DNA of 64,000 bases, taken from assembly GCA_934086145.1 (NCBI GenBank), contig CAKOHV010000006.1, positions 6,180 through 70,179 on the forward strand, in the 5' to 3' direction. The notes below the pieces were generated by a model, which saw nothing but the letters and a program-made list of their open reading frames with translations, made no database searches and was not told the DNA's origin. Each line of letters begins with the position of its first letter. Position 1 is the first letter of the stretch. Below are positions 36,463-44,517 of this stretch, in pieces. Source of the DNA: an uncultured Bacilli bacterium. GTDB taxonomy: Bacteria; Bacillota_I; Bacilli_A; RF39; UBA660. The position numbers and the translations under genes were made by a program.

Positions 36463-36492
36463 CAAAATAAAACCTTACTAACTATTGTAAGG
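36463..36492 (-). terminator. terminator of the alcohol dehydrogenase gene
   Basis: On the minus strand CCTTAC pairs with GTAAGG (36487-36492 with 36473-36478) and TTTTATTTT follows. Confidence 0.65.
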
Positions 36493-36520
36493 CCTTATTT
36501 ATTATATAAAATTAATTATT

Positions 36521-37546
36521 TTACTTTTTTGGATCGATTAGAATTTTTATAGCTCCATCATTGCCACTAGTTAATCTTTCAAAAGATTCTTGGACTTTTT
36601 CTAAAGAAACAATATCATCAACAAATTTTAATGTGTCAATTTTCTTTCTAGCCATTAATTCAATACAATCATTAAATTCAAAAACTGTGTAACCTATAGC
36701 ACCTTTTACATTTAATTCATGCATGACATTTAAAATAGATGGGTATTCAATATTAGCCAAAGAAACACCAACTAAAACGACAGTTCCGCCATTTCTAGCA
36801 TTTAGTAAAGCAGAAGATACAGCAGCTGAATTACCACAACATTCAATAACAACATCGTAACCATCTGGACACTTAGAACGAACGTTTTCCATAAATTTTT
36901 CGTCTTTAGCATCAAACCATTCATCAGCACACTTTAATTTAACGCTTTTTGTTCCACGTTGTTCATTTGTTTCTGATACTGCTACATATGATGCACCATT
37001 CATTTTAGCAAGAGCCGCACATAATGCGCCAATGATACCAGCCCCAACGACTAAAACTTTGTCACCAATTTTGATATTCGCTAAGTTAACAGCATGTAAA
37101 GCTACTGCTGTTGGTTCTACCATAGCAACTTCTGCATCAGTTAGTGATTTAGGAACCTTTATAACCATATCAGGTCTTATGGATGTCTTTTCAGCATATG
37201 CTCCAGGATTAGTTAATGATAATCCTAAAGCTCTAGTCCAAGTTTCAGCACAATACTGCGGATTTCCAGATAAACATGCATCACAATGTCCACAAGGGGA
37301 AATTGGTAATGCTGTAACACGGTCCCCAATTTTTAAATCGTTTCTACTTCCAGGATCTAAAACTATTCCACAGAATTCATGTCCCATTACTAATCCAGCT
37401 GGTTGTCCAACATCCCAGTAATGGATATCAGAACCACAAATTCCTGCTTTTTTAACGTCTACAACAACGTTTTCTCCATTTATGGAAGGCTCATCTATTT
37501 CTTTTAATTCAAATTCTTTTAACCCTTTTATTGCTACACTTTTCAT
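36521..37546 (-). CDS. zinc-dependent medium-chain alcohol/polyol dehydrogenase
   Basis: The 341-aa product is a classical MDR-family zinc dehydrogenase of the sorbitol / threonine / butanediol dehydrogenase group. Seen: AGICGSDIHYW (catalytic Cys), MGHEFCGIV, the structural zinc site CGHCDACLSGNPQYC, and the Rossmann motif VVGAGIIGAL. It oxidises a secondary alcohol with NAD(P). The exact substrate cannot be read from sequence. I start at ATG 37546 because AAGGAGAGG lies just before it; the ATG at 37564 is upstream of that site. Confidence 0.88.
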   Translation of the reverse strand: MKSVAIKGLKEFELKEIDEPSINGENVVVDVKKAGICGSDIHYWDVGQPAGLVMGHEFCGIVLDPGSRNDLKIGDRVTALPISPCGHCDACLSGNPQYCAETWTRALGLSLTNPGAYAEKTSIRPDMVIKVPKSLTDAEVAMVEPTAVALHAVNLANIKIGDKVLVVGAGIIGALCAALAKMNGASYVAVSETNEQRGTKSVKLKCADEWFDAKDEKFMENVRSKCPDGYDVVIECCGNSAAVSSALLNARNGGTVVLVGVSLANIEYPSILNVMHELNVKGAIGYTVFEFNDCIELMARKKIDTLKFVDDIVSLEKVQESFERLTSGNDGAIKILIDPKK

Positions 37547-37656
37547 ACAACCTCTCCTTATCATACGTTAATTATATCATTAAATTTAGAAATTAAATCT
37601 TAAAAATGTCAATTTATCGTATTTTTGTCATAAAAATTACAAAAATTATAAAAAAG

Positions 37657-37686
37657 TTGTATTATTTTATTAAAATATGCTATCAT
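37657..37686 (+). promoter_or_regulatory. promoter of the pseudo-tRNA
   Basis: TTGTAT (37657-37662), 18-base spacer, TGC-TATCAT (-10 at 37681-37686), about 33 bases before the tRNA-like sequence. A small hairpin TACTT...AAGTA lies between. Confidence 0.6.
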
Positions 37687-37718
37687 AATAATGTACTTCA
37701 AAAAAGTATAGTAAACAT

Positions 37719-37794
37719 GCCGAGATAGTATTAATGTTAGAACATACGCTTTGTTTGCGTAAGATGACTTGTTCAATTCAGTCTCTTGGCACCA
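37719..37794 (+). ncRNA. degenerate tRNA-Thr-like RNA (anticodon TGT)
   Basis: Exactly 76 bases with encoded CCA. Acceptor GCCGAGA/TCTTGGC pairs fully (one G-U). Anticodon stem TACGC/GCGTA is perfect with loop TTTGTTT (anticodon TGT at 37752-37754, Thr). Abnormal points: base 37 is T rather than a purine, the D loop has GT in place of GG, the D stem has an A-A clash, and the T stem ACTTG/CAGTC is mispaired at 49-65 and 50-64. It has a promoter and the same terminator module as ssrA. It is either a decaying tRNA-Thr copy or a non-ribosomal tRNA. Confidence 0.75.
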
Positions 37795-37803
37795 TAAAAA
37801 AAT

Positions 37804-37857
37804 ATTCGAATTGCTCGAATTTTCATATATAATCAATCAGAAATGATTGATTTTTTT
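37804..37857 (+). terminator. paired hairpin terminator after the pseudo-tRNA
   Basis: ATTCGA...TCGAAT (37804-37820) then ATCAATCA-GAAA-TGATTGAT and T tract (37832-37857). The last 26 bases are identical to the ssrA terminator. Confidence 0.85.
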
Positions 37858-37894
37858 AGCAAAGATTATAATATAAAAAAACTATTAAATCATT

Positions 37895-38563
37895 TTAATA
37901 GTCTTCATAGTAATTTATAATTTTTTCTTTAGTTCCATCACTAGATATTCTGTCCCATTCTTTTTTATAAATCATTTTTGCGTAATTTTTATCTAAGTAT
38001 TCTTGTTGAAATTTATCTCTTTCTTTTACAAGTGTTGGGTTGTTTGTCCATAAATTAAAATTGCCTTCATTATTGATTCTTTGACAAATATAATTGTAGC
38101 ATCTTTCAAAATGTTCATCAAAAGTAATAAGGTTAGGATAATTTTTTAAGGAAGTTGCAATTTGTCTTTTTGCTAATAGCTCGATATCAAAGTCTCTATC
38201 CGAATCAGACACACATTCTCCAAAAAAATTTCTCGGTTTTTCTTTTCTAGAACCTCTATGATCTTCGACAGCTTCTTTCATTACTTTAATTTCTTCTTCG
38301 CTAAAATATTTTTTTAGTTCCTTGTCTTCGCTTAATATTTTTCCAGATTCATATTCGTGATTATCTCTATCAATATTTAAGCCAATATCATGAAAAGCAG
38401 CAATAACGTAAGCTATATTTTTGTCCAAATTATAGTAATCAGCCAACATCAACATATTTTTAATAACATTATTTATATGTATCATTCCGTGTGAATAGTA
38501 TTTTTCATACTTGGGAAAAATATTTTTTTCTATATATAAAATCAATTCTTTATTAACATCCAT
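37895..38563 (-). CDS. HD-domain phosphohydrolase
   Basis: The 222-aa product has an HD metal-hydrolase core: HGMIHINNVIKN (His25/His29), AAFHDIGL (His58-Asp59) and a later ESGKIL helix, then EDHRG. Small HD proteins of this type act as nucleotidases or phosphatases; the substrate is unknown. I start at ATG 38563 after ACGGAGGTG; the longer frame to 38596 has no ribosome-binding site. Single gene on the minus strand next to the pseudo-tRNA terminator. Confidence 0.78.
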   Translation of the reverse strand: MDVNKELILYIEKNIFPKYEKYYSHGMIHINNVIKNMLMLADYYNLDKNIAYVIAAFHDIGLNIDRDNHEYESGKILSEDKELKKYFSEEEIKVMKEAVEDHRGSRKEKPRNFFGECVSDSDRDFDIELLAKRQIATSLKNYPNLITFDEHFERCYNYICQRINNEGNFNLWTNNPTLVKERDKFQQEYLDKNYAKMIYKKEWDRISSDGTKEKIINYYEDY

Positions 38564-38647
38564 AAATCGACACCTCCGTTTTAAATTATAACACATTTTA
38601 TATTCAGCATAAGAAAAAGCATTATTTTTAATTAAAGCATAATATGT

Positions 38648-38687
38648 ATTTATTTACGTCAAATATTTATTTTTGATGTAAATAAAT
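38648..38687. repeat. 16-bp inverted repeat
   Basis: ATTTATTTACGTCAAA (38648-38663) and TTTGATGTAAATAAAT (38672-38687) pair with one G-U and an eight-base loop, between divergent genes. No T tract directly follows. Confidence 0.7.
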
Positions 38688-38691
38688 CATT

Positions 38692-38728
38692 AAAAAAACA
38701 ACTTTTATATAATAATTGTTTTTTTTTA
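38692..38728. terminator. A/T-flanked hairpin, possible bidirectional terminator
   Basis: AAAAAAACAA pairs with TTGTTTTTTT around a loop of about 14 bases. The stem is mostly A-T, so strength is uncertain. Confidence 0.4.
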
Positions 38729-38784
38729 TTTAAATTAATTTGATTTTCTGTTATAATTTCCATATAAACTAAGGAGCGATTGTT

Positions 38785-40074
38785 ATGGAAAGTATTGAAA
38801 AAACATCCCAAAATCAATGTTATATCGTTTCCCTTGATAATGGTATCCGTAATGAAGAACCTGTTACTATTAAGGTTTTTAATAACTTTAATGACGGTAC
38901 TCAATTGGTAAGATTAAATGAAAATGTTTTTGGTGTCTATCAATCATATAGTTTGAATCCAGACACTGTTTATATAGATGATTACAATATTATAAAGGCA
39001 GATATAGCTGAATTATTGGATATTGATCACGAAGAAACGCGTCGAATTGTTACAGAAGATAGAAATATCGGTGTTTTTACGTCGTTAAATTATAGTCAAA
39101 ATATTGAAACACGTTTTTCTGCAAGTAGCATTTTTCAACAGATTGTTGAATATATTAATGAAGGAAAAATTACTGGCGAAGAAGCCTTATGGGTAAGTGA
39201 CGTTTTACATACTCCGCAAGCCCAGAAGGGTAATGCTATAAAAGATAAAGAAAAAATTAAAGATATAATCGAGTTAGGTTTTTATGCTTTAAATAAGAAA
39301 ATTATTTTTGAAACAGTTGAAGATTTAGATGAAAAAAGCTTAGATGCTTTGAAAAAAAGCTATATTAGAATGATTTTATTTGATATGTTAATAAATCGAA
39401 AGTATAGAGGACTTGATTATTCTTTAATAACAGAGATTGCTAGTGATAATACGCCACTATGGAATACAGCACATTTTTGTCCTATTTCTGTAGCGAATAA
39501 TATTGAAAAAGATCAATTAGTTGCTGATAATGAATACTGTATAAATAATTATCTTGTTGACCGCAATGTGACATTGAGTGTTTTATTTGAGTATTATTAT
39601 CATGAAATAAAAAAAATATCTGAATCATTAAGTGATGCTAGCAGATTGTATATAGATGCTATTACAAGAATAGTATATAACAACACTGAGTTAAATAAAG
39701 CTTCTGAATTAGAAAAAATAGTTGTTGATAATTTAAAGAAAATATCAAAATTTCAAAAAGAAAAGGAAAAATTGATTTCTTCTGAAAATAAACTTAATAA
39801 AGTAGAAAAAACAATGGCTACACAGTCCATAAATGTTCGTGTAACTGCTAAATTAGATTTGATTCAAAAAAAATACCCTGTAAATCCCAAAGAGCATCCT
39901 GAATTATTTTCTAAAAAAGAACATAAAAAAGAAGAAAACTTAAAACTTACTGTTGAAGAAGAAAAAAGTACTTCTAAAGGATTTACTAATACAGCTATTA
40001 TAATATCAGCCGTTTCCTTAATTTGTGGTATCGGCTTAGGAATAGCATACGTTTTGATAACAATGGGAAGCTAA
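38785..40074 (+). CDS. tail-anchored protein, weakly HipA/kinase-like
   Basis: The 429-aa product has a mixed alpha/beta N-terminal part (residues 1-300), a charged coiled-coil region (about 300-395) and one C-terminal membrane segment (about 402-424) with no signal peptide. ILFDMLINRKYRGLDYSLI (about 197-215) recalls the FDxLIgNtDRHxxN catalytic segment of HipA-like kinases, but the catalytic Asn-Asp-Arg-His is not kept, so I treat this as a hint only. AAGGAGCG precedes the start and TGT-TATAAT lies at 38749-38757. Confidence 0.6.
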   Translation: MESIEKTSQNQCYIVSLDNGIRNEEPVTIKVFNNFNDGTQLVRLNENVFGVYQSYSLNPDTVYIDDYNIIKADIAELLDIDHEETRRIVTEDRNIGVFTSLNYSQNIETRFSASSIFQQIVEYINEGKITGEEALWVSDVLHTPQAQKGNAIKDKEKIKDIIELGFYALNKKIIFETVEDLDEKSLDALKKSYIRMILFDMLINRKYRGLDYSLITEIASDNTPLWNTAHFCPISVANNIEKDQLVADNEYCINNYLVDRNVTLSVLFEYYYHEIKKISESLSDASRLYIDAITRIVYNNTELNKASELEKIVVDNLKKISKFQKEKEKLISSENKLNKVEKTMATQSINVRVTAKLDLIQKKYPVNPKEHPELFSKKEHKKEENLKLTVEEEKSTSKGFTNTAIIISAVSLICGIGLGIAYVLITMGS

Positions 40075-40087
40075 TCTTCCCTTTTTT
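40065..40087 (+). terminator. intrinsic terminator
   Basis: GGGAAG-CTAAT-CTTCCC followed by six T, overlapping the stop codon of the preceding gene. Confidence 0.85.
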
Positions 40088-40134
40088 ATTGCATAAAAAA
40101 ATAATTCATTATAAAATAAAAAAGGGATGGTACA

Positions 40135-40647
40135 ATGAACACAAGACAAAAAAACAATCAATTGCTTTTACTTATTCCGTGGCTTTTAATAATATTATTA
40201 ATAATATTGAATTTACGAATTAATAAAAATTTATCTAAAGCCAAAACTCAACAAACAACCGAAGCCGTTTGTTTAACTGAAAGAAAAAAAGTAGAAAGTA
40301 CTTATGATGATTTAGCAAAAAATTATCAAGAAATTAACTATAAAACCTTTAAAAAATTATATAAAGGCAAAGATGGAGCTATCATTGCTGTAGTTGACAA
40401 TACATCAAATACATATAATAAATTTATTGAATTTATTAACAAAACATCTTATTATAATGACTTAAATATTAGTTTGTTGAATACTAGTAAATTAACTAAA
40501 AAAAATCTAGTTGAATTTTATGAATTAGATGATCGCTTTGCATCTTTAGAAAGTAATTATCTTATTGTTGTTAAAAATCAAAAAGTATTAGCTTTAGTAG
40601 AAATATCTAATGTTGATTTAGTTGATTTAATAGAAATTTATGAATAG
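40135..40647 (+). CDS. membrane-anchored thioredoxin-fold protein without CxxC
   Basis: The 170-aa product has an N-terminal membrane segment (about 9-27) and an extracytoplasmic domain. DGAIIAVVDNTSNTYNKFIEFI and the later ESNYLIVVKNQKVLALVE have thioredoxin-fold spacing (strand, helix, strand pair), but the active cysteines are absent. It may be a structural or regulatory Trx-like domain. It opens a run of five plus-strand envelope genes. The start follows AAAGGGATGG. Confidence 0.6.
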   Translation: MNTRQKNNQLLLLIPWLLIILLIILNLRINKNLSKAKTQQTTEAVCLTERKKVESTYDDLAKNYQEINYKTFKKLYKGKDGAIIAVVDNTSNTYNKFIEFINKTSYYNDLNISLLNTSKLTKKNLVEFYELDDRFASLESNYLIVVKNQKVLALVEISNVDLVDLIEIYE

Positions 40648-40656
40648 AGGTATAAT

Positions 40657-41100
40657 ATGGGAAAAGTATATGATCAAGTATGTATGTTTAAAGCCAAATA
40701 TCCGCACACTATAACATGGTGGCGTCTTCGTAAACATGCTGCAGTAATAGAGAAACATTTAAATCCAGGAGAGGAACCATTATACACTTTTGCTGGTCAA
40801 AAGAACAGTGACAATTCCAATGTATGGGCCACCTGCGTTGTATGTCTAACAAATAAGCGCCTTTTAATTGGTCAAGATTATTTATTTGTTGGATATGCTC
40901 TTAATTCAATTACTCCTGATTTGTTCAATGATATGCAAGTATATGCCGGATTAATATGGGGAAAAATAACTATCGACACTCTTAAGGAAACCGTTGATAT
41001 TACGAATTTAGATAAAAGGAGTCTACCAGAAATTGAAACTTCTATCTCCAGTTTTATGATGGAAGCCAAGCAAAAGTATCAATCTTCAAAAAAAGAATAA
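40657..41100 (+). CDS. bacterial PH-domain-like protein
   Basis: The 147-aa product contains the pattern ATCVVCLTNKRLLIGQDYLFVG, then LIWGKITIDTLKETVDITNL, which is the strand order of bacterial pleckstrin-homology-like domains (bPH). The C-terminal helix is Lys-rich. These small domains are often linked to membrane or stress responses. The gene begins nine bases after the Trx-like gene, with AGAGG as ribosome-binding site, so they are cotranscribed. Confidence 0.62.
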   Translation: MGKVYDQVCMFKAKYPHTITWWRLRKHAAVIEKHLNPGEEPLYTFAGQKNSDNSNVWATCVVCLTNKRLLIGQDYLFVGYALNSITPDLFNDMQVYAGLIWGKITIDTLKETVDITNLDKRSLPEIETSISSFMMEAKQKYQSSKKE

Positions 41101-41127
41101 TAAACATGTTGTAGTTTTGGAGTATGC

Positions 41128-42258
41128 ATGAGAAAATATAGAATAAAAAAAAGAAGAGTAGCAATTTTAATTTTAATTATTCTTCTGCCAATTATTGGTG
41201 TCTTATTATTAAAGGAAAAATCTTATTCTATCAGTTATAATATTGCTGAATATAGTATTGATGAAAACTATGATCGTAAGACCAAAACGTATTATTTTGA
41301 AATTAAATACGATGGTCAAAGATACGATTTTATCAAAGAAATGAAATATGAAAGAAAACGTCAATTAATAAAAGATGTTAATAAAATCAAAGATGGTGAT
41401 GATATCTGTCTTGAAATCACTAGTTCATATTTTCAAACCAATCCATTGTGTTACAGCCAAGATACTTTCATTGATTATCGTTTATCATCAACTCAAATTT
41501 TAAATAAATTAAATGTAAACACTTATTCTAAAGAATTAAATATTGCTAATAAATATAATAATTATGAACTATTCAACCTAAAAGATAATCTTTTAATATG
41601 GAATTATAATGGATTTTTATCTATTAAAAATGATTCTATTACTGAGATAAATTTGTTTTCAAAAGATATTTATAATATTCTTTTAGCTCAAAAAGTTACA
41701 AGGTACTTATTTATTCCAAATTATGAACAAAAATATAATTTTTCTAAAGCATATGTTATTGATTTAAATGATTTTAGTAAAAAAGAATGGAATTTAAAAT
41801 ACGAAATATCTTTTGATAGTTATATTCTTGGTACTAAGGATGATTCTATTTTTCTTGTTGATAAAAAGAATGAAATTGAATATGAACTAGTTCCCTATAA
41901 AAGAAAAATGCGTATAGTAGGTTCTGCTTCTAAAAATGGCTTTACTTACCAAAATGATAAACTTACCAAAGTATCAATGAATTATCTTACTACCAAAGAA
42001 GAACATTTTACCTTTTCTTCCTTATATAATTACTACATAAATAAAAATAAACTTTATTTAAAGTATCTTGATAATAACGAATCAATGCTTGTTTCATCCA
42101 AAGAGATTACACAGATAGTAAGTGTTACAAAAGATACTGTTTACTATTTAGTAGATGATACTTTATATTTTTATAATCCTTTATATGGGGAAACAAAAGT
42201 CCTTAAATATTCTGATTGGCAATACAATTATGATAATATGATTTTTATTGATAACTAA
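41128..42258 (+). CDS. membrane-anchored hypothetical protein
   Basis: The 376-aa product has a basic start, one membrane segment (about 12-29), then an extracytoplasmic beta-rich region of repeated short strands with Tyr/Asn/Lys, perhaps a beta-propeller. No catalytic motif is seen. TTGGAG lies 11 bases before the start. It is 27 bases after the PH-like gene and probably in the same transcript. Confidence 0.62.
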   Translation: MRKYRIKKRRVAILILIILLPIIGVLLLKEKSYSISYNIAEYSIDENYDRKTKTYYFEIKYDGQRYDFIKEMKYERKRQLIKDVNKIKDGDDICLEITSSYFQTNPLCYSQDTFIDYRLSSTQILNKLNVNTYSKELNIANKYNNYELFNLKDNLLIWNYNGFLSIKNDSITEINLFSKDIYNILLAQKVTRYLFIPNYEQKYNFSKAYVIDLNDFSKKEWNLKYEISFDSYILGTKDDSIFLVDKKNEIEYELVPYKRKMRIVGSASKNGFTYQNDKLTKVSMNYLTTKEEHFTFSSLYNYYINKNKLYLKYLDNNESMLVSSKEITQIVSVTKDTVYYLVDDTLYFYNPLYGETKVLKYSDWQYNYDNMIFIDN

Positions 42259-42297
42259 TTTTTATATGTTTCATATCCTATAATAGGAGTGATAAAA

Positions 42298-42750
42298 ATG
42301 TATGATAAATATATGATAGAAGAGGGAGATACTTTAAGTAGTATAGCCACCAAGTTTAATACTCAAGAGTCAACTATCCTAGATTTAAATAATATAGCCT
42401 TTCCTGATTTATTAAGAGCAGGCAAAGAAATTATTGTCCCTTTAAATAAAAGTACTTACTTTGATTATTATACTATTAAAAAAGGTGATACTTTATACGG
42501 GATAGCTCGTGAGTATAATATAAATCCAGAATTACTTGCTATTTTAAATGGCTTAGATAAGAATGATTACATATATCCTAATCAAGAAATTTTAATTCCT
42601 AAAAGTAGCTTTAGTTATTATGTAACAACTGATGGAGACACTATCAAGACAGTTGCTCGTAAATTTAATATCAAGGAAAATGACTTATTAAATAACAATG
42701 AAACTATTTATCTTCTTCCTGGTCAATTAATCGTTAATAAAAATCGTTAA
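42298..42750 (+). CDS. triple LysM-domain protein
   Basis: The 150-aa product is three LysM repeats: EEGDTLSSIATKFNT, KKGDTLYGIAREYNI and TDGDTIKTVARKFNI, each about 45 residues. LysM binds N-acetylglucosamine in peptidoglycan. There is no evident signal peptide or catalytic domain, so it may act in the cytoplasm (as some spore-associated LysM proteins do) or be exported another way. ATG 42298 follows AGGAGTG; the GTG at 42289 is less likely. Confidence 0.82.
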   Translation: MYDKYMIEEGDTLSSIATKFNTQESTILDLNNIAFPDLLRAGKEIIVPLNKSTYFDYYTIKKGDTLYGIAREYNINPELLAILNGLDKNDYIYPNQEILIPKSSFSYYVTTDGDTIKTVARKFNIKENDLLNNNETIYLLPGQLIVNKNR

Positions 42751-42776
42751 AGTAAATATTTATATTTGCTTTTTTA
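42750..42776 (+). terminator. terminator of the LysM gene
   Basis: AAGTAAATA / TATTTGCTT stem (one U-G pair), loop TTTA, T tract. Confidence 0.75.
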
Positions 42777-42778
42777 AA

Positions 42779-42787
42779 TGGTATAAT
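42779..42787 (+). promoter_or_regulatory. promoter of the 532-aa membrane protein gene
   Basis: TGG-TATAAT extended -10, 27 bases before the start, just after the LysM terminator; -35 weak. Confidence 0.45.
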
Positions 42788-42813
42788 AATAATAGAATAG
42801 GAGGGATAACTTA

Positions 42814-44412
42814 ATGATTTTAAAGAAACCATATGGTTTTTTAATCAAACATTTTAAAATAATTAATTTAATTTTATTAGTACCTATTTTGTATATTATT
42901 TTAAAATTTGGTGATATTGCTGGCTTCTTTCGTGACTATGTCGCAGCTAAGTATAATACTCCTGATACTGTTATTGCAGGAAATTATATAACTATTTTAA
43001 CGTATGTTAATTTGTTATTTTTGATTATATATAATTTATTTATATATATCTTAATGAAAAATAAGAAAAAGCCTACTCGAGAATATGCTCTAAGTGCTAT
43101 TTATTATATGGTATTATTGGTTTTAACTTTGTTATTTTACAATGCTATGACAGCGATTGAAACTAATAATATTGATGCATCTGGTATAAATCTAGTTAGA
43201 GATATTGCTAATTTTTCACCATTACCGGGTTATGTTATTCTGTTTTTAACTTTTCTAAAATTTTTAGGTTTTAATTTAAAAACTTTTAGTTTTGATAATA
43301 ATTTAGATTTACATGTCACAGAAGATGATGAAGCCGAGTTTGAAATTAGGGTAGGACCAGATTCTGCTGTTATTAAGAAAAATATTGTTCACGCTCTAAG
43401 AGAAATAAAATACTATTTATTAGAAAACAGCTTTGTCTTTACTTGTCTTGGCGTTGTTTTATTAATTATGATTTCTTCTTCAATTTATATGCATTTTGGC
43501 GTGTACAATAAAAAATATAGTATTAATCAAGCGTTTGCCTTAGATACCTTTACATTATCTTTAAAAGATAGTTATATAACTGATGTTGATTACAGTGGTC
43601 AAAAGATTGCTGATGATACATATTTCTTAGCGATTGAAATTGGTATTTTAAATAAAAGCTTAAGTACTGCCAGTATTGATAAAAGTAATTTTCGTATTTA
43701 TATTGGAAATGACATAATATATCCTAGTTATGATCGTAGTTCTCGCTTTATTGATATTGGTAAAAGTTACGAAGGACGTGGTATTCAAAGTGAAACTTCA
43801 GATAATTATGTTCTAGTATATGAGCTAAGCCAAAAGCAAATTAAAAAGAGTTATGAAATGCGTATTTTAAGTAGTTTAACTTATGATACGGGTAAATTAA
43901 TTCCTAAATACAAAATAATTACTGTCAAGCCTCAAAATATTATTGAAAAGAAAGTTCTTGGAGAAAGTACTTTAGGTAAAAAATTAACTTTAGAGAAAAC
44001 CTTATTAAAAAATACTCAATATAAATTAAATAGTATTGATTTTGTAAATAGTTATACATATAAATATCAACATTGTTATGGTACAGACGATTGTGTTGAA
44101 ACAACTAATACTATTTCACCTAGTCAAGGTAGTGTTTTAGCAGTAGTTGATGATGAAATAACTTATGACGAAGATTCTTCATATTATAAAAATAGTCGTC
44201 GTAATTTCTATGAAGACTTTACCAAAATAAAATATACTTATGTTAATGGTAACGTCAGTCAAGACTTAACAGCTTCTTTAAAAGATGTTACACCATCTAG
44301 TTTAAAAGGTAAAAAAGTTTTGGAAGTAACTTCACTAGTTAAGAATAGCCAGAATCGTTCTTTAATAATAGATGTTAGAAATCAAGAAATTGTAATTAAA
44401 ATAGATAATTAA
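42814..44412 (+). CDS. polytopic membrane protein with extracytoplasmic domain
   Basis: The 532-aa product has four hydrophobic segments in the first 165 residues, a cytoplasmic loop, a fifth segment (about 207-227), and then a 300-residue extracytoplasmic beta-rich domain. TYFLAIEIGILNKSL and NFRIYIGNDIIYP resemble the immunoglobulin-like DUF4352/TelA-type domains found on exported proteins. Function unknown. TAGGAGGG precedes the start. Last gene of the envelope cluster, with its own promoter and terminator. Confidence 0.65.
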   Translation: MILKKPYGFLIKHFKIINLILLVPILYIILKFGDIAGFFRDYVAAKYNTPDTVIAGNYITILTYVNLLFLIIYNLFIYILMKNKKKPTREYALSAIYYMVLLVLTLLFYNAMTAIETNNIDASGINLVRDIANFSPLPGYVILFLTFLKFLGFNLKTFSFDNNLDLHVTEDDEAEFEIRVGPDSAVIKKNIVHALREIKYYLLENSFVFTCLGVVLLIMISSSIYMHFGVYNKKYSINQAFALDTFTLSLKDSYITDVDYSGQKIADDTYFLAIEIGILNKSLSTASIDKSNFRIYIGNDIIYPSYDRSSRFIDIGKSYEGRGIQSETSDNYVLVYELSQKQIKKSYEMRILSSLTYDTGKLIPKYKIITVKPQNIIEKKVLGESTLGKKLTLEKTLLKNTQYKLNSIDFVNSYTYKYQHCYGTDDCVETTNTISPSQGSVLAVVDDEITYDEDSSYYKNSRRNFYEDFTKIKYTYVNGNVSQDLTASLKDVTPSSLKGKKVLEVTSLVKNSQNRSLIIDVRNQEIVIKIDN

Positions 44413-44437
44413 AAAGTGATTTTATTCACTTTTTTTG
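44411..44437 (+). terminator. intrinsic terminator
   Basis: AAAAGTGA / TCACTTTT stem, short loop, T tract. Confidence 0.85.
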
Positions 44438-44517
44438 TTTGGGTATCTTTTTCGATAAAACGATTCAATACAATGATATAATATAAATATAAAATAGTTT
44501 AATATGGAGATGATATT

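Noticed and set aside
37609..37836. Minus-strand ORF of 75 aa over the pseudo-tRNA
   Set aside because: It is antisense to the promoter, tRNA-like RNA and terminator and has no ribosome-binding site.
40023..40223. 66-aa plus-strand ORF overlapping the end of the tail-anchored gene
   Set aside because: It overlaps two better genes and a terminator and has no ribosome-binding site.
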